A stretch of DNA of 64,000 nucleotides, taken from contig JAZHRO010000012.1 of assembly GCA_037157565.1 (NCBI GenBank), positions 3,808,501 through 3,872,500 on the forward strand. Reading direction: 5' to 3'. The translations under genes and the position numbers were made by a program. Below the pieces are notes generated by a model, which saw only the letters and a program-made list of their open reading frames with translations, had not been told where the DNA came from and ran no database searches. The DNA is from Thalassia testudinum. Taxonomy: Eukaryota; Streptophyta; Magnoliopsida; Alismatales; Hydrocharitaceae. Of the stretch, positions 36,268 to 48,694 are shown piece after piece (the stretch's first letter is position 1; each line of letters opens with the position of its first letter).

Positions 36268-37788
36268 TGATCGCACGTGTTTTGTGTGTTTGAAATCGGG
36301 GTTACAAGTAACCTGTCGTTGTAGTTGCAAAACTTGTGATCAAATGAAATTTATATCAAAACTCCAAGGGAGTCCCGGGTCGAACACAGGGAGGCGACAT
36401 TTACTTTAATTGAAAACCACACTTCATTTTGTTTGTTTTTGGTATTTTAGGGTTTTGTTATTTTTTTGTATTTTTTTGAAAGAAAAAGACAAGAAGAATA
36501 AATCACAAGAGATATGGAACAAATATGATATATATATCAATCCAATATCAATTACAATAAACTATGAAATCATGAAAGAGAGGGAGGTTAGAAGGAATCT
36601 CCCGAAGCGGCTGTTTGGTGAGATGATGGTGCTTGGCGAAAGCTCGGACGAAAAAGGTGAGGAGTGGAACTACGGAAGTGAGATGCAGGAAGACGTCGGG
36701 TAGAGGAAAGCTTCAACATGGCTCTGGAATGGAGGTAAGAAGGCGGAGATGATCTGCTACCGGAATGGAGGTAGGAGGACGGCTCCAAGGCGACCTATGA
36801 ATGGGGATGGGAAGATGGAGAAATATTTGGTGAGGCAGAGATTTGCTACACTAATACGAGCCTTAGGAGCTTGAGAGTAAGCTCTAATGTAGCATTGGTA
36901 GGCTTGCTAGAGCTTAGGAGTAGGTGGGAGTAGAGTAGGTAGAGATGGCTTGGAAGGGAGGGGGTGTAGGTCCTTTTGTAGTGGAGGAGAAGAGGAAAAA
37001 ATAGGTATGGGACCATTAGTGACCTCCAGGCCGTCACTGGTAATGTCGCTGTGTGCAGCTTATGCCCACTGGTGCGCGCAGCTGGCCTTGCACTCGCAAA
37101 CAATTAGCGATGGCTGTAAACGTCACTAAATGTCCTCTAGGCTGTCGCTGAAGATCCACCCGTTGCTCATGCTTCGCTGGCGTTGTGCGCTCTCTTTATC
37201 ACGCACACGCTCACGTGCTGGTGCTACGTTGCATGCATGTGTGCCTCCATAAGCATGCATATACCCACGCTGCTATGTGTGTGCGGTGGTGCATGCGTGC
37301 GCATGGGCAACCTGGGTTGCGCCATGTGGTGCAATTTGGGTCGTCCATCTTCTTTTTATTGTAGGAGCTGCTACAGAGGTCGGATTGAGTCGATTTTCGC
37401 GTCGTTGGGCAGCGATCGTCGACTCGAATCCATCCGCACAGTTGGATTTGTCATTTGAAGCTCTGAATTATGTCACCTAGTCCCTTGGCCATTGATCTTC
37501 CTCGGACTGCATATGGTGTTGTTGGACTTCGATCGAGGCAATTTCGGAGGCATTGGACTCCGATCGTCGTCTTGATCAAATCCCTGTGGTCGGTTCTTCA
37601 ATCCGAGGCTCCGAAATAAATATCCTTCTCTTTTGACCATAAAAAGGACTTAATTAACCTAGAATATATACAACTACTCTAAATGCAGAATGATGCATGC
37701 TATGCAATATTTATAACATAAAATGCAAATCTAAGCCTAGGAACATACATGATTAGACATTTTAACCTAAATAGATCTGTCTATATCA
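36268..37788 (-). repeat. G3 3' LTR
   Basis: 1521 bp, colinear with 42157-43683. The plus-strand right end is CTATATCA, followed by the purine tract and a TTGCTAG/CTAGCAA hairpin (37803-37819). Confidence 0.88.
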
Positions 37789-39192
37789 TACCCCCATGCT
37801 TATTGCTAGTCCCTAGCAAAATTAAACTACATACTATGTATAAAAGCAGAATTAGGATTAAATCACTTAGGCCTAAGTCATTTATTAACAATAGAAAATT
37901 TCAACTAAGGTCTTAACAACGAAAACTCAACAGTACCTGGTGTCTACTAGAATGCAAACCACCCAAGTCCTCACCTTATTTGAAAAGGGAAGATACATTT
38001 TTTTTTCTTCTTTTCTAATTTTTTTATACTTTTGGAGTTTGAGAGTTTTGGGATAACTTTTTACAGCTACCTGACCCGCCCACAACTCGAAAAGGACTCT
38101 AAGTTCTAAGCATCTTGTGAAAATAGTGAAGGACTCACTAAGCAACCGTTGAAAGGGACTTCAGGTTTCTATGACCCTAGGTGACCTTACCTAGAGGTTT
38201 ATCTTTTCGAATGGTAGCTATCTCCTTACTTTTATTTATGAGGTCAACACAAGAATGAACCCAGTGTATATCTCCCTGGTTTATTCTACTTCTCTGCTTC
38301 TTCCCTATATGTTTTGGGAATTATTGTGCATTTTTCTGAGCTGGGCTCTAGACAACTGGCCAATGGGCTGTTACCCACGACCACTTGCCAGCCATGCTCG
38401 TGCGGTGAAGTGTGGCTTTATTTTTTTTTATTTTCTCCTTTTTCTATTTTTTTCTTTCCTTTTTGGGTGCTTCTTTTTCTATCTCTTTTTTTAAGTAGGT
38501 GGCTTCCCTGATCTAAGATTTACCTAAAGGCAGTACAAAGAAAATGGTCTTCTAGTTGGGCTCTGGACAAACGGCCAATGGGTTGTTACCCACGACAACT
38601 TGTCAGCCATACCGCCCAAGTCGGTCCATTAGCTACCCGATTTCCGTAAAAACCGTCAAAAAGTGAGTCAGTGCGAATAGTGTGTAGATGCTTAACCTTA
38701 AAAATCCCCCTAATCAGAGGATGGGTTGATAAGTGGCATACTTATCATCCCAATTTATTTACCAAATTAAAATGAATTTTAATTAGCGAGGACTCGAGAC
38801 TAAGTCCACATTCAAGTGGACACCCGGGCTAATTAAGCCCAAAGACCTGAAGAGTCTAAGTATTTAGGTCCTATCATATCATTTCCTAAAATAATAACTT
38901 CCAAATGCCTAAGTTCTCTTTTCCTAATTTCTTTCTTTTTTTATCTTTTTCAAATTTTCAAATTTCTTTTTATTATTTTGTAAGAAACTAAAAGAAATTC
39001 TACGGAGTTAACAAAATGATTTCAGGAATTGTTTATCCACCCCCCCATGCCTAAATGATGCAATGCCCTCATTTTAAAAACAAAAACATGAAAAGGGCAG
39101 AGTAAATAGAATATCACTTGAATTTCGTGACAACTCGGTCAGCTCCGTAGAGAGAAGAGAGTATACACACACACTAAGTTTAATGCCTTTAG
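37789..39192 (-). mobile_element. G3 3' non-coding region
   Basis: Colinear with G2 46071-49600 (without S) and G1 52536-53850. It includes stem-loop TGATAAGT/ACTTATCA (38727-38747) and, near 39040-39080, a second purine tract after the minus-strand ATGAGGGCATTGC motif. The TTTTTCTTTTTTTC-type run at 38420-38490 is also shared. Confidence 0.75.
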
Positions 39193-40902
39193 CTAGGCAT
39201 AATATACATACAAAGAAGAAATTAAGAATTCACAGGTGTGGGTCAAAATCAAAATCAAAAGGTTGATCCTAAAACCCATCAGTAGAAGATGTCCACAGAC
39301 GTTGACCAGATTATGATATAGACCCATGCCCCAAGGTCGAGTGGTTCTAAGGTTCTGGATGAAAATCACCCAGAACCTAAGATTATTATGTTGGCGGGGC
39401 TGGGCTTGCGGTTTGGTGGTGTGCAACCCAAGACGAAAGTGTCGGACAATAGGTAAAGATGGTTCAATAGGTTCGGATGTCCACTTGACGTTCAGCTCAG
39501 AAAAATAATCAATTATTTCGAGCTTAGGTTGCATGTGAAAGATATCGTAAGGGTCTTGGTAGAAAGTAGGTGGCTTCAGGTCAATAGGTACCCTTAGATC
39601 TAAAATCAAAGCTCCCTCAGACTTAGCCTCCCAAATTTTCATTTCAACAATTCTATCCTCTAACATCAAGAGCCTAGGTTCCGGGACCTCTAGCATATCA
39701 TCCACCCCATATGATTTACCCAAGTCCAAAAATCATGGTTGAATTAAGATTGACTTGGGCATAATGATCTCAGAAGTCAGCTCTTTGGGGTGTAAATGAG
39801 GAATGGGGTCACTGATTGAATCATCAAGATTCAGATCCTCCAAGTTAACCCCAACCGAATCAGAATCTTCAATAGTTGAGCTATCAAATGATTTATCAGA
39901 TTCCTCAAGCAAGTTTGTCTCACTAAAATCATCTTCCTTATGCTCAAGTGAGACTTCACTAAGAGATTTTTCACCCTCAGAATCAAAGAATTCATGATCC
40001 TCATTTATATATGTCTCAAAATCAATTATCATTTCTTGGTTCAAAGAGACATATTTTTCCTCACTCCCTAGCTCGACGATCTTGGGTGAATCAATCGGTT
40101 CATCCTTTAAGGGTTGCTCTAGACCAACCTGGTCTTCTCTAATCTTAGAATATGTATGCCCCCTGACAGGTGCCTGAGCAGGTTCAGACATTGGCTCTCT
40201 TGAAGGGGGTTCATCTTGAGAATCATCCTAAGATTTGTCTAGGGCAACCACAAATTTCATCCTCAACCTCGACAATTTCCCAAGAAGAAACTCACCCAGG
40301 TCCCTATCCCTAACATTTTGGAGCAAATCCAATAGGGAACTATTAAGTTCATCAATCATTTTGATCATAGGCTCCAATGCTTCAGTGCATGGTGTTGGTT
40401 GAGCTTCTAAAGATTGTATAGTGTTCCTCAAATTAGCCAACACCCTATCCTAGATCTGGTTCACCTGAACCTACTGGTTTAGTTCAGGGTTGGGTGAGTT
40501 TGGGTTCAATCTAGGGGAGTCAAGATATTGAGGTTCTCGGGTCCCTCCATGATAGTAGGTCATTTTAGGTTGTTTAAAGGATGATGGCAACCTATATTCA
40601 GTGGAATACTGGGGAGGGTAGCTATTATAATCATTATATCCTTCCTGATTGTAGATCGGGTTAGTTTGGTCATCAAAGGATGGAGATCCATAATCATTGT
40701 GGGTTTAGGAAGGATAGCAATCATAGTCTTGTTGTCTACGGTTAGGCCTTGGACACTGAGGTCTGGATTCGTACCCCCAATGAAAGTCATCTCGGCTCGT
40801 GGATGGGTAATTACAAGTCAAGTCGGAAGAGTAATCATCTTGGGGATAAGTGGTGGTAGGAGGGTAAGATTGGAAATGTGTGAAAGATGTGGAAGGATAC
40901 AT
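39193..40902 (-). pseudogene. G3 acidic gag-like reading frame
   Basis: 40443-39193 is one frame interrupted by only two stops (40228-40230 and 39733-39735). It has a Leu-rich helical start (MLANLRNTIQSLEAQ), a Glu/Asp/Ser-rich middle and a tail with PPTFYQDPYDIFHMQPKLE. Upstream, 40560-40902, is a Tyr/Pro/Ser/Asp-rich stretch in shifted frames. The plan resembles the gag-to-linker part of Athila elements such as A2, but no CCHC knuckle or protease motif is visible. Function is inferred from position only. Confidence 0.5.
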
Positions 40903-41029
40903 TGTAGAGTAGGAGGGAAATCAGAAGAGAGAAAGGAGCCCTGCAATACAATCAACCAAGCCTGTCCTTATGTGGGTAGCCTAAAGACTTACAGACTCCC
41001 AGAATCCATCTTGAGATTATAAATGATTT

Positions 41030-42156
41030 GGTCTACTTTTATATCGTCAATCTAACTAGTTAGAAGGAGGGACTAGGGAGAAGGTTCTTCCTTTGGCTTA
41101 CGCCTCCGGTTCCTAGTGTACCCCCCAGCCGTGGTCATTTGATGCTACTCCCCTAGCTAGACATCAGATGGACAAGCAAAAGCAGATTAATCGAAGAAAA
41201 TCTCAGTCCGAGCCCCGAAGAGTGAATCAATCCTTAAGGCCAACGTCTACTCAGCTTTAGTTAGGCTTAGGATGATCGTGCTCTTGGAATGTGATGGGCC
41301 CTTAAGATGGGTTGTGTCCTTAATGATCAGTTAAAATGTGTGTGTGTGCACAACCATGGTTTGCAAACAAGGTTATTTATTGATGCATCTTTTAGGGTTT
41401 AACCTTGTTTAGTAGCTTTTAGGGTTTGATTCTTACGTTGGTTCAATCAAGGTTTAGTAGAACACTCCAAGTTTTGAAAACACGGGTGATGATATGTTCC
41501 TTAAAAATTAGAAAAATGTGGAGTGCCTGGTTCAACCCTAAGAGTCAACCCTAAGTGGCAAGCTACTTGATGGATTGCTTTTAGATTGAGTGGTGCGGCC
41601 CAAACAGTTCAAGCAATTGGCCTATTGCACCACTTGATTAAGACACACAGAAATGTTTGACCTATTCTGATTTCTACTCACTTATTTATGTGTTGAGTTT
41701 AGTGTATTGGGTCCACAGATCAAATCCTGGTTAAGTGGTAGAATCGATGTGATTGTGTGCCTTAGCATGATAAGTTGTAGGTGTTAAGTGTGCAGCTTTT
41801 AATTAAATCCCACAAGAAAAGAGTATATATTTTTTTATTTTTTATGTATGCGAGGGTGAGATAAGTGGAGGTGGCAAACAAGACAAACAAAGTCTATCCT
41901 AGGGTTTATGTAAACACCTAAGTAGTTTGAGTCTTGGTTATGATTGTGGCGAAATGAACTAGTGGGGGGAAATGTGGGGGACACTTATAAAGCACTCTAC
42001 CCACACTTTACTCTGGTCTACCGCACTTGGATCTCCATGCTAGGGTACCTGCAAGACAGTAGATCAAAGACAAGCGAGGTTAGTGCTATGTAAATGCAAA
42101 GAAGTGCAAAAAACAATAAAGTAAATTCCGTCGCCTTACCGGCAACGGCGCCAAAA
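41030..42156 (-). mobile_element. G3 5' leader and primer-binding site
   Basis: Non-coding. The primer-binding site lies at 42139-42153 (minus TGGCGCCGTTGCCGG), just inside the 5' LTR. No open frame with coding character is present. Confidence 0.7.
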
Positions 42157-43683
42157 TGGTCGCACGTGTTTCGTGTGTTTGAAATTGGGGTTACAAGTAA
42201 CCCGTCGTTGTAGTTCCAAAACTCATGATCAAATGAAATTTATACCGAAACTCCAAGGGAGTCCCGGGTCGAACATAGGGATGTGACATTTACTTTAATT
42301 GAAAACCGCACTTCGTTTTGTTTGTTTTTGGTATTTTAGGGTTTTGTTATTTTTTGTATTCTTTCCAAAGAAAAAGACAAGCAGAATAAATCACAAGAGA
42401 TATGGAACAAATATGATATATATATCACTCCAATATCAATTACAATAAACTATGAAAGCATAAAAGAGAGGGAGGTTAGAAGGAATCTCCCGAAGCGGCT
42501 GTTCGGTGAGACGATGGTGCCTGGTGGAAGCTCGGACGAGGGAGGTGAGGAGCGGGACAACAGAGGTGAGATGCAGGAGGACGTCGGGTAGAGGAAAGCT
42601 TCGACGTGACTCCGGAATGGAGGTGAGAAGTCGGAGATGATTTGCTACCGGAATGGAGGTGGGAGGATGGCTCCAAGGTGACCTATGAATGGGGATGGGA
42701 AGATGGAGGAATATTTGGTGAGGCAGAGGTTTGCTACACTAATAGGAGCCTTGGGAGCTTGAGAGTAAGCTCTAATGGAGAGTTGGTAGGCTTGCTAGAG
42801 CTTAGGAGTAGGTGGGAGTAGAGTAGGTAGAGATGGCTTGGAAGGGAGGGGGTGTAGGTCCTTTTATTGAGGAGGAGAAGAGGCAAAAATAGGTATGGGA
42901 CCATTAGCGACCTCCAGGCCATCGTTGGAAATGTCACTGTAGGCAGCTCATGCCCGCTGGCACACGCAGCTAGCCTTGTGCTCGCAAACAAATAGTGACG
43001 GCTGTAAGCGTCACTAAATGTCCACTAGGTTGTCACTGAAGATCCACCTGCTGCTCATGCTCCGCTGGCGCTGTGCTGTGTGCTCTCTTTGTCGTGCGGG
43101 TGCACGCTCACGTGTTGGTGCTACGCTGTGCGCATGTGTGCCTCTGCGCGCGCGTGCATCCACACTGCTGTGTGCGTGTGGTGGCGCGTGCATGCGCATG
43201 GGCAGCCTGGGTTGTGCCACGTGGCGCAATCAGGGCCGTCCATCTTCTTTTCATTGTAGGAGCTGCTACAGAGGTTGTATTGAGTCGATTTTCATGCCGT
43301 TGGGCTGCGATCGTCGACTCGAATTCATCCATGTGGTCGGATTTATCATTTGAAGCTTCGAATTATGTCACCTAGTCCCTTGGTCGTTGATCTTCCTCGG
43401 ACTGCATATGGTGCTACGGGACTCCGATCGTGGCGATTTCAGAGGTGTTGGACTCCGATCGTCATCTTGATCAGATCCGTATGGTTGGATTGTCAATCTG
43501 AGGCTCCAAAATAAATATCCTTCTCTCCTGACCATAAAAAGGACCTAATTAACCTAAAATATATACAACTACACTAAATGCAGAATGATGCATGCTATGC
43601 AATATTTATAACATGAAATGCAAATCTAAGCCTAGGAACATGCATGAGTAGGCATTTTAACCTAAATAGATGTGTCTATATCA
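42157..43683 (-). repeat. G3 5' LTR
   Basis: 1527 bp. Minus-strand TATA-like CAATAAAAGG at 42860-42869. U3 stem-loop TAGTGACG/CGTCACTA at 42993-43016. Alternating purine-pyrimidine TG/CG/CA runs at 43125-43200. Confidence 0.88.
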
Positions 43684-43688
43684 GAAGG

Positions 43689-44514
43689 TGATACGGATTT
43701 TACGCGATTTGTAAAATATGTCATTGTAATGTGTAAAACAGATCAACTCTTAAATTTATAAAACCTAGATAGGGGAGTATCTAGGGTCATCCAAGGAGGC
43801 AATATGTTTGAAAAATTATGGTCTCTTGCTTGGAAATAGAAATCACCTTTCTTTTTCGTCTTTTCAACTATATCATTTTTTTTAGGGTTTTAAAATAACG
43901 AAGGCAATATGCGAATTGTTGACGGAAAATAACTAACACCTACAATCACTAAACTAAAACCTAAGCGATAAATATGACCTCTCCCTAAGCTCACTTTAGG
44001 CATGTGGAGGCCTAGAGTAATTAGGTAGAGGGAGTGAAAATGTGCTAGAACAAAGATAAAACAATTGCAACAAAAAAATGAAATGAAGGCAAATTGATTT
44101 GATAGAATTTGTGTTTTACAAAAACATGTAGAGGAATGCTTCTACTTGAAATGGAAAATGTAAAAGCAATAAAGACACAAATTTTCTTGCAAAATTTATC
44201 GAAGAAGGGAAGCTACTTGCTCCAAGCTTAGTGGCTCCTAGGCTTGAAAAGGGGCTCCTCTTTCTCCTTACTTGAAAATGGTGTCCTCCTAGGTGGAAGC
44301 TATCACCTTCAATGATCTCCTCTAAGGGTGGGCGTGCACCACCCTTGCTTCTCCTTGCTTGGCCGTCCTCCTAGTGGTGGAGTGCTCCTCCTCCTTGGCG
44401 TGGCACAAGGATGAAGAGAGAAGGGGAAGAAGGCACCAAGGGGGCAGGTAGGATGCCCCCTTAATCTTCTCTTCTTCTTCTTCCTTGGCCTTGATGATAA
44501 GCTGGCATTTATCA
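43689..44514 (-). mobile_element. Deleted A-family solo LTR
   Basis: Minus strand begins TGATAAATGCCAGCTTATCA (44514 downwards) and ends CGTAAAATCCGTATCA, the A-family LTR ends. Only 826 bp remain of about 2.1-2.3 kb: the LTR start jumps directly to the GCCAAGGAAGAAGAAG leader, so the AGCT array and TATA box are missing. Flanks gaagg (43684-43688) and ggagg (44515-44519) differ at one base. Confidence 0.82.
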
Positions 44515-46070
44515 GGAGGTGACATTTACTTTATTTGAAAACCATGCTTCGTTTTGTTCTTTTTGGTGTTTTGGGGTTTTGTTATTTTTTTTCTTTTGTT
44601 TTTATAAAGGAAGAAAACAAGATGGATCACAATATAGATGGAATCAAATATGATATATTGCTCAAATGTCAATTACAATAATCTACGAAAGCATAAAAGA
44701 GAGAGGGGTGAGAAGGAATCTCTCGGATCTGTTGTTCAGCGAGACGACAACACCTGGCGGAAGCTTGAATGAAGGAGTTGGGAAGCGAGACGACAGAGGT
44801 GAGATGCAGGAGGACGTCGGGTAGAGGAAAGCTTCACCGTAGCTCTGGAATGGAGGTAAGGAGGCGGAGGCGATCTGATACCGGAATGGAGGGGGAGGAC
44901 GGGTCCAAGACAACCTATGAAGGTGATGGGATGAGGGACAAATATTTGGTGGGATAAAGGAATGCTACACTAATAGGAGGCCTTGGGCGCTTGAGAGTAA
45001 GTTCTAATGGAGCTTTGGTAGGCTATTAGAGCTTAGGAGTAGATGGGAGTAGAGTAGGTAGAGATGAAGAGGAATAGGGGGTGTAGGGGTGTTTATATAG
45101 TGATGGGAGGAAGGGCTTCCTACGCACAGACGAATAGTGACAGCTACAAGCGTCACTAAAGGTCGCCCAAGCTGTCGCTGAAGATTCGCACCTCTTCAAT
45201 GCCTCTGCTGGCGCGTGCATCGCGCAAGCCATTTAGTGATAGCTGCAAGCGTCACTAAAGGCTGCCCTTCTATCGCTGAAGATCATGCCTCCATCTCTCA
45301 TGCCTGCAGCTATCCTCGCGCATGCTAGCTAGATCAGGAGAGGATGAATCTTGACCGTTGGATGAAGGATCGCACGGCCGAGAGCAGATCGCACCCCTTT
45401 GCGAAATTTGAATCGGGCACCTCGCACGATTACACCATCAGACATCGGCTGTTGCGTCCGATGGACTTAACTGCGCGCTTAGAGAGAGCGCATCTACCTT
45501 CGTGTGGGGCGACGCTGACCGCTCGATTAAGATTGAGATGTCCAATTTGGCTGAGGTAGGAGTAGGCGTGGTGGATCAGGAGTCGAACTCGCGCGTCGTG
45601 TTTGTGGAGCGAGTGCTTCACCGTTTGGCCAAGGAGCTACTTTGTTGAGTCGAGAGCGGTGCGATCACGCATCTCAACCATTGGATGGAGATCCAACGGC
45701 CGAGACCTCTTCTTGCGGTGAGCTTAGGGACGCATTGGCTCAGGTGGGGTGGCCTGGATGGCACCATGTGTGCCATATGGGTTGTTCGTCTTCTAGGGTA
45801 CTACAGAGCTCTGATTGGGGTGATTCTCGCATTAACGAACTGCAATCGTGGCTTTGAATCCATCCATACAGTCAGATTCTTCATCTGAGGCCCGTAAAGA
45901 TGTCTCACTTCCTCCTGCCATGTAAAATGAAGGAATTAATGTACATAATATACAATTATCCTAAATGCAATGCAATGGATGTTTATGCAATATTTATATC
46001 ATGATATGCAATCTAGGCTTAGGAACTATCGTAAATAAGCATTTTATAATTAATTTATGCATGTTTATCA
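44515..46070 (-). mobile_element. G2 3' LTR, right piece
   Basis: Continues the LTR broken at 36267 and ends ATGTTTATCA, next to the purine tract. TATA box (minus CTATATAAAC) at 45091-45100. Two U3 hairpins, TAGTGAC/GTCACTA (45135-45158) and TTTAGTGA/TCACTAAA (45232-45259). GATC and TCGCGA-type palindromes follow (45340-45900). Confidence 0.82.
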
Positions 46071-46479
46071 TACCCCATGCTTACTTTTTGCTAGTCCCTA
46101 GCAAACTTATCCTAAATGCTAAGTATAAAAGTAGAATTGGGATTCGATCTCTTAGGCATGATTTGTTGGTTATTTTAGGAACTTTCAATCCAAGACCTAG
46201 TTACAAAGACTCAATAGTGCTCGAGTGTCTGCCAGAATGCAAACCGCCCAAGTCCTTACCTTATTTGAAAAGGGAAGATACATTTTTTGTTGCTTTTCTT
46301 CTTTTCTTATTTTTTTGGATTTTTGAAGTTTGAGAGTGTCAGGATAACTTTTTACAGCTACCTAACCCGCTTAAGACTCGAAAAGGACTCTAAGTGCTAA
46401 GCATCTTATGAAAATAGTGAAAGACTCACTAGGCAACCGTTAAAACGAACCTCGGGTTTGTACGACCCTAAGTGACCTT

Positions 46480-48694
46480 TGATAGGTCCACTTTAGTGGA
46501 CAAAATTAGAGCCTAAGTACATGGTCATTGAGATAAAAAGTGAATTTAGAATATCCATTGTATTAACAAAATAATGTAAGAGGAAAAATCATCATTTCAT
46601 GCATTGCATCAATATGGAAGGGACAATTGGAAGAAATCAGGGAAGAAATCAGACTCAAATTAGAATGCCAGACATTTAATTTATCACAAAGGAAAGCATT
46701 CTTCACCTCCCATCTCCAATTTTGGGAAGTAGTGGACTCTATCCTAATTAGGAAATTCACCATGGGAGAGTTTGGAAATCACACACAAAAAGAGAAAGAA
46801 ACAAAGAAAAAGAAAACAAACATTATTTCTCTCTCTCTCCTTCACGTATCTTTCTCTGACCATAATCTCTCCATTCCATTTAGAGAGTTAGAAGCCACGC
46901 CAAGACAAATGGGAAGAGAGAAATAGAAAAAGGCAAAAAAAGAGAAACCTTCCTCTCTTTCTCCTCTAATCTCTCTCTCCCTCACGAATATTCTCTCTCT
47001 GATAATTCTTTTTCCTTCTGTGACTCTCTCTTGCATTCCCTCTTTTTCTCCTTATATAACAGGGACAGTAGGACAAGGAAGAGATATCTCCCCTCCACGG
47101 GGAGGAAGCCGCCCATCTCCTCTCTCGAGAAGAGGTCCTCCCTCTCCAATCATCTCCCCTCCGCAGGCAACCTCTCCACTCTGTGCCACCACCACCGCGA
47201 GCCTCCATCGCTGACGACTATGACCTCCTACCACCGGGTCTTGCCTCCGATGACTCCATCATTGCGATCGATGGTGACAGCACCGACCCCTGCAACTGCG
47301 TCTCTGACTTCGCAATTGTGTGCCTCTTCTCTGCCACTGCGAGCCACTGTTAGAACTCACAACCATGTCCATCTTGCTCTTTTAAGACATTTGGGAAGAT
47401 TCCCAAACATCCAGAGACCGCATCCTCCTCTTCCTTTGTGTCCTCAACACCAAAAGTAGGTTCCTCCTCTCCACGTATGACCGCACACCACCTTTAGGCT
47501 CCCCCTCTTCTGCCGGTCACCCTTGCGCGTGCATGTGCGCCCACGCCATTACACAACAGCACTTCCTCCAAGTGCACACACCAGCCTTGTGCGCATCTCC
47601 TCTTCCTCGGCGCACCAACAACAACCACTCACAGAGGAACCACCGCACCTCAGCATTTCGTTTAGCAAAGCATGCCCATTCTCTCGTTCATCTCTTCCTC
47701 GGCCTCAGCAGCCTGACCGTGAGACACCCCCTTCCCTTCAACTACGCACGCCTACGGCCTCCTCTTTCCGCATCAGCAACAGCAACAGCCATAACTGTGA
47801 CCGTGTTCCTTTAACGAGGGTGGTGATAGCATTCTCCTTCTTCACCACCAACGACTGCGAGCACCACGCCTCGACTCTCCTCTCTTCCTTGCGTTCCCTT
47901 GTGCACACCATCCATGAAAGCACGCCACAGCCATAGCAGCCGGCCTTCCCCACATTGTGCACTGTTCTTCTTCTCCAAGAAGAACCCAACGTCGGTTGTT
48001 CATCTTGACATGCAGCCGCCTCGTCCGGCCACCGCACTCCACGCCGTTGATGCAGTTGACCTTACATTGACACCTCGAGCTCGCCTACATCCGCAGCCGA
48101 CTCAACCATAGTCCACGTACGTCGTGGAAAGCCACCACCGTCGGTGGGTTCTTCTCCACCAACCAGCCATCTCTAGCCATCGTGGGCCGAACAATCACCG
48201 CCATCGGGAGCCTCTCACCCCCAGCGACCTCCCCCGAGCTTCGCACCATTGCCCATGCTTCTCCCACCGTGCACCAACGAGGGGAATGAAATCCCCTGTT
48301 TATCTACAGTAAAGGTGCAATTAAAATTTACATTTGATGCCCTTGCTAAGGAATGTGATTTTGATAATAATTATTTTATTACGGTAAACTTGTGGGAGGC
48401 CTTTCTCTTCTTGGCTTATTGTGACAATAGTAGAGGATTGGATTTACTAGCTAATGCATTTTGTTTTTTTTTTCCTCCCATGATGAGTTGATATCAATGG
48501 CAATGTATTTTTCTTGAACATGATTTTATGTGGAATTGATCTTGGTGATCTTATTGCTGTGATACGACTTAAAGTGTGGTATAATTTCAGTATATGTTTT
48601 AGTAACTTTGATCAAGGGTTTTCCACCACATTAAATATTGCGATGATGAATTTATCTGATACATTTTTTTCTGCAAGTGAAAAAAGCCCGATCA
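46480..48694 (+). mobile_element. S: solo LTR of an unidentified element
   Basis: 2215 bp, TGATAGGTCC...GCCCGATCA, flanked by perfect acctt duplications (46475-46479 and 48695-48699). A TATA box CTTATATAAC at 47051-47060 puts it in plus orientation. Upstream is AG/CT-rich simple sequence (46780-47050). Downstream, 47080-48300 is CpG- and pyrimidine-rich, with overlapping frames in all phases that look like composition effects. No internal region is present and I cannot place the lineage. Confidence 0.82.

Larger units (their letters stand above)
36268..43683 (-). mobile_element. G3: non-autonomous Athila-like element, complete
   Basis: LTRs at 36268-37788 (3') and 42157-43683 (5') enclose a 4.4 kb interior. 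On the minus strand the 5' LTR is followed by TGGCGCCGTTGCCGG (42139-42153), a tRNA-Asp-type primer-binding site, and a GGGGGTA tract abuts the 3' LTR. The flanks ggagc (36263-36267) and gaagg (43684-43688), together with the host sequence GGAGG, suggest a decayed duplication. The interior has one acidic gag-like frame, but no protease, reverse transcriptase or integrase. Confidence 0.85.

Noticed and set aside
47031..48312. Cluster of overlapping open frames of 60-142 codons on both strands
   Set aside because: They lie inside solo LTR S, overlap in several frames and are Ser/Pro/His/Arg-rich with no domain; composition of the CpG-rich leader explains them.
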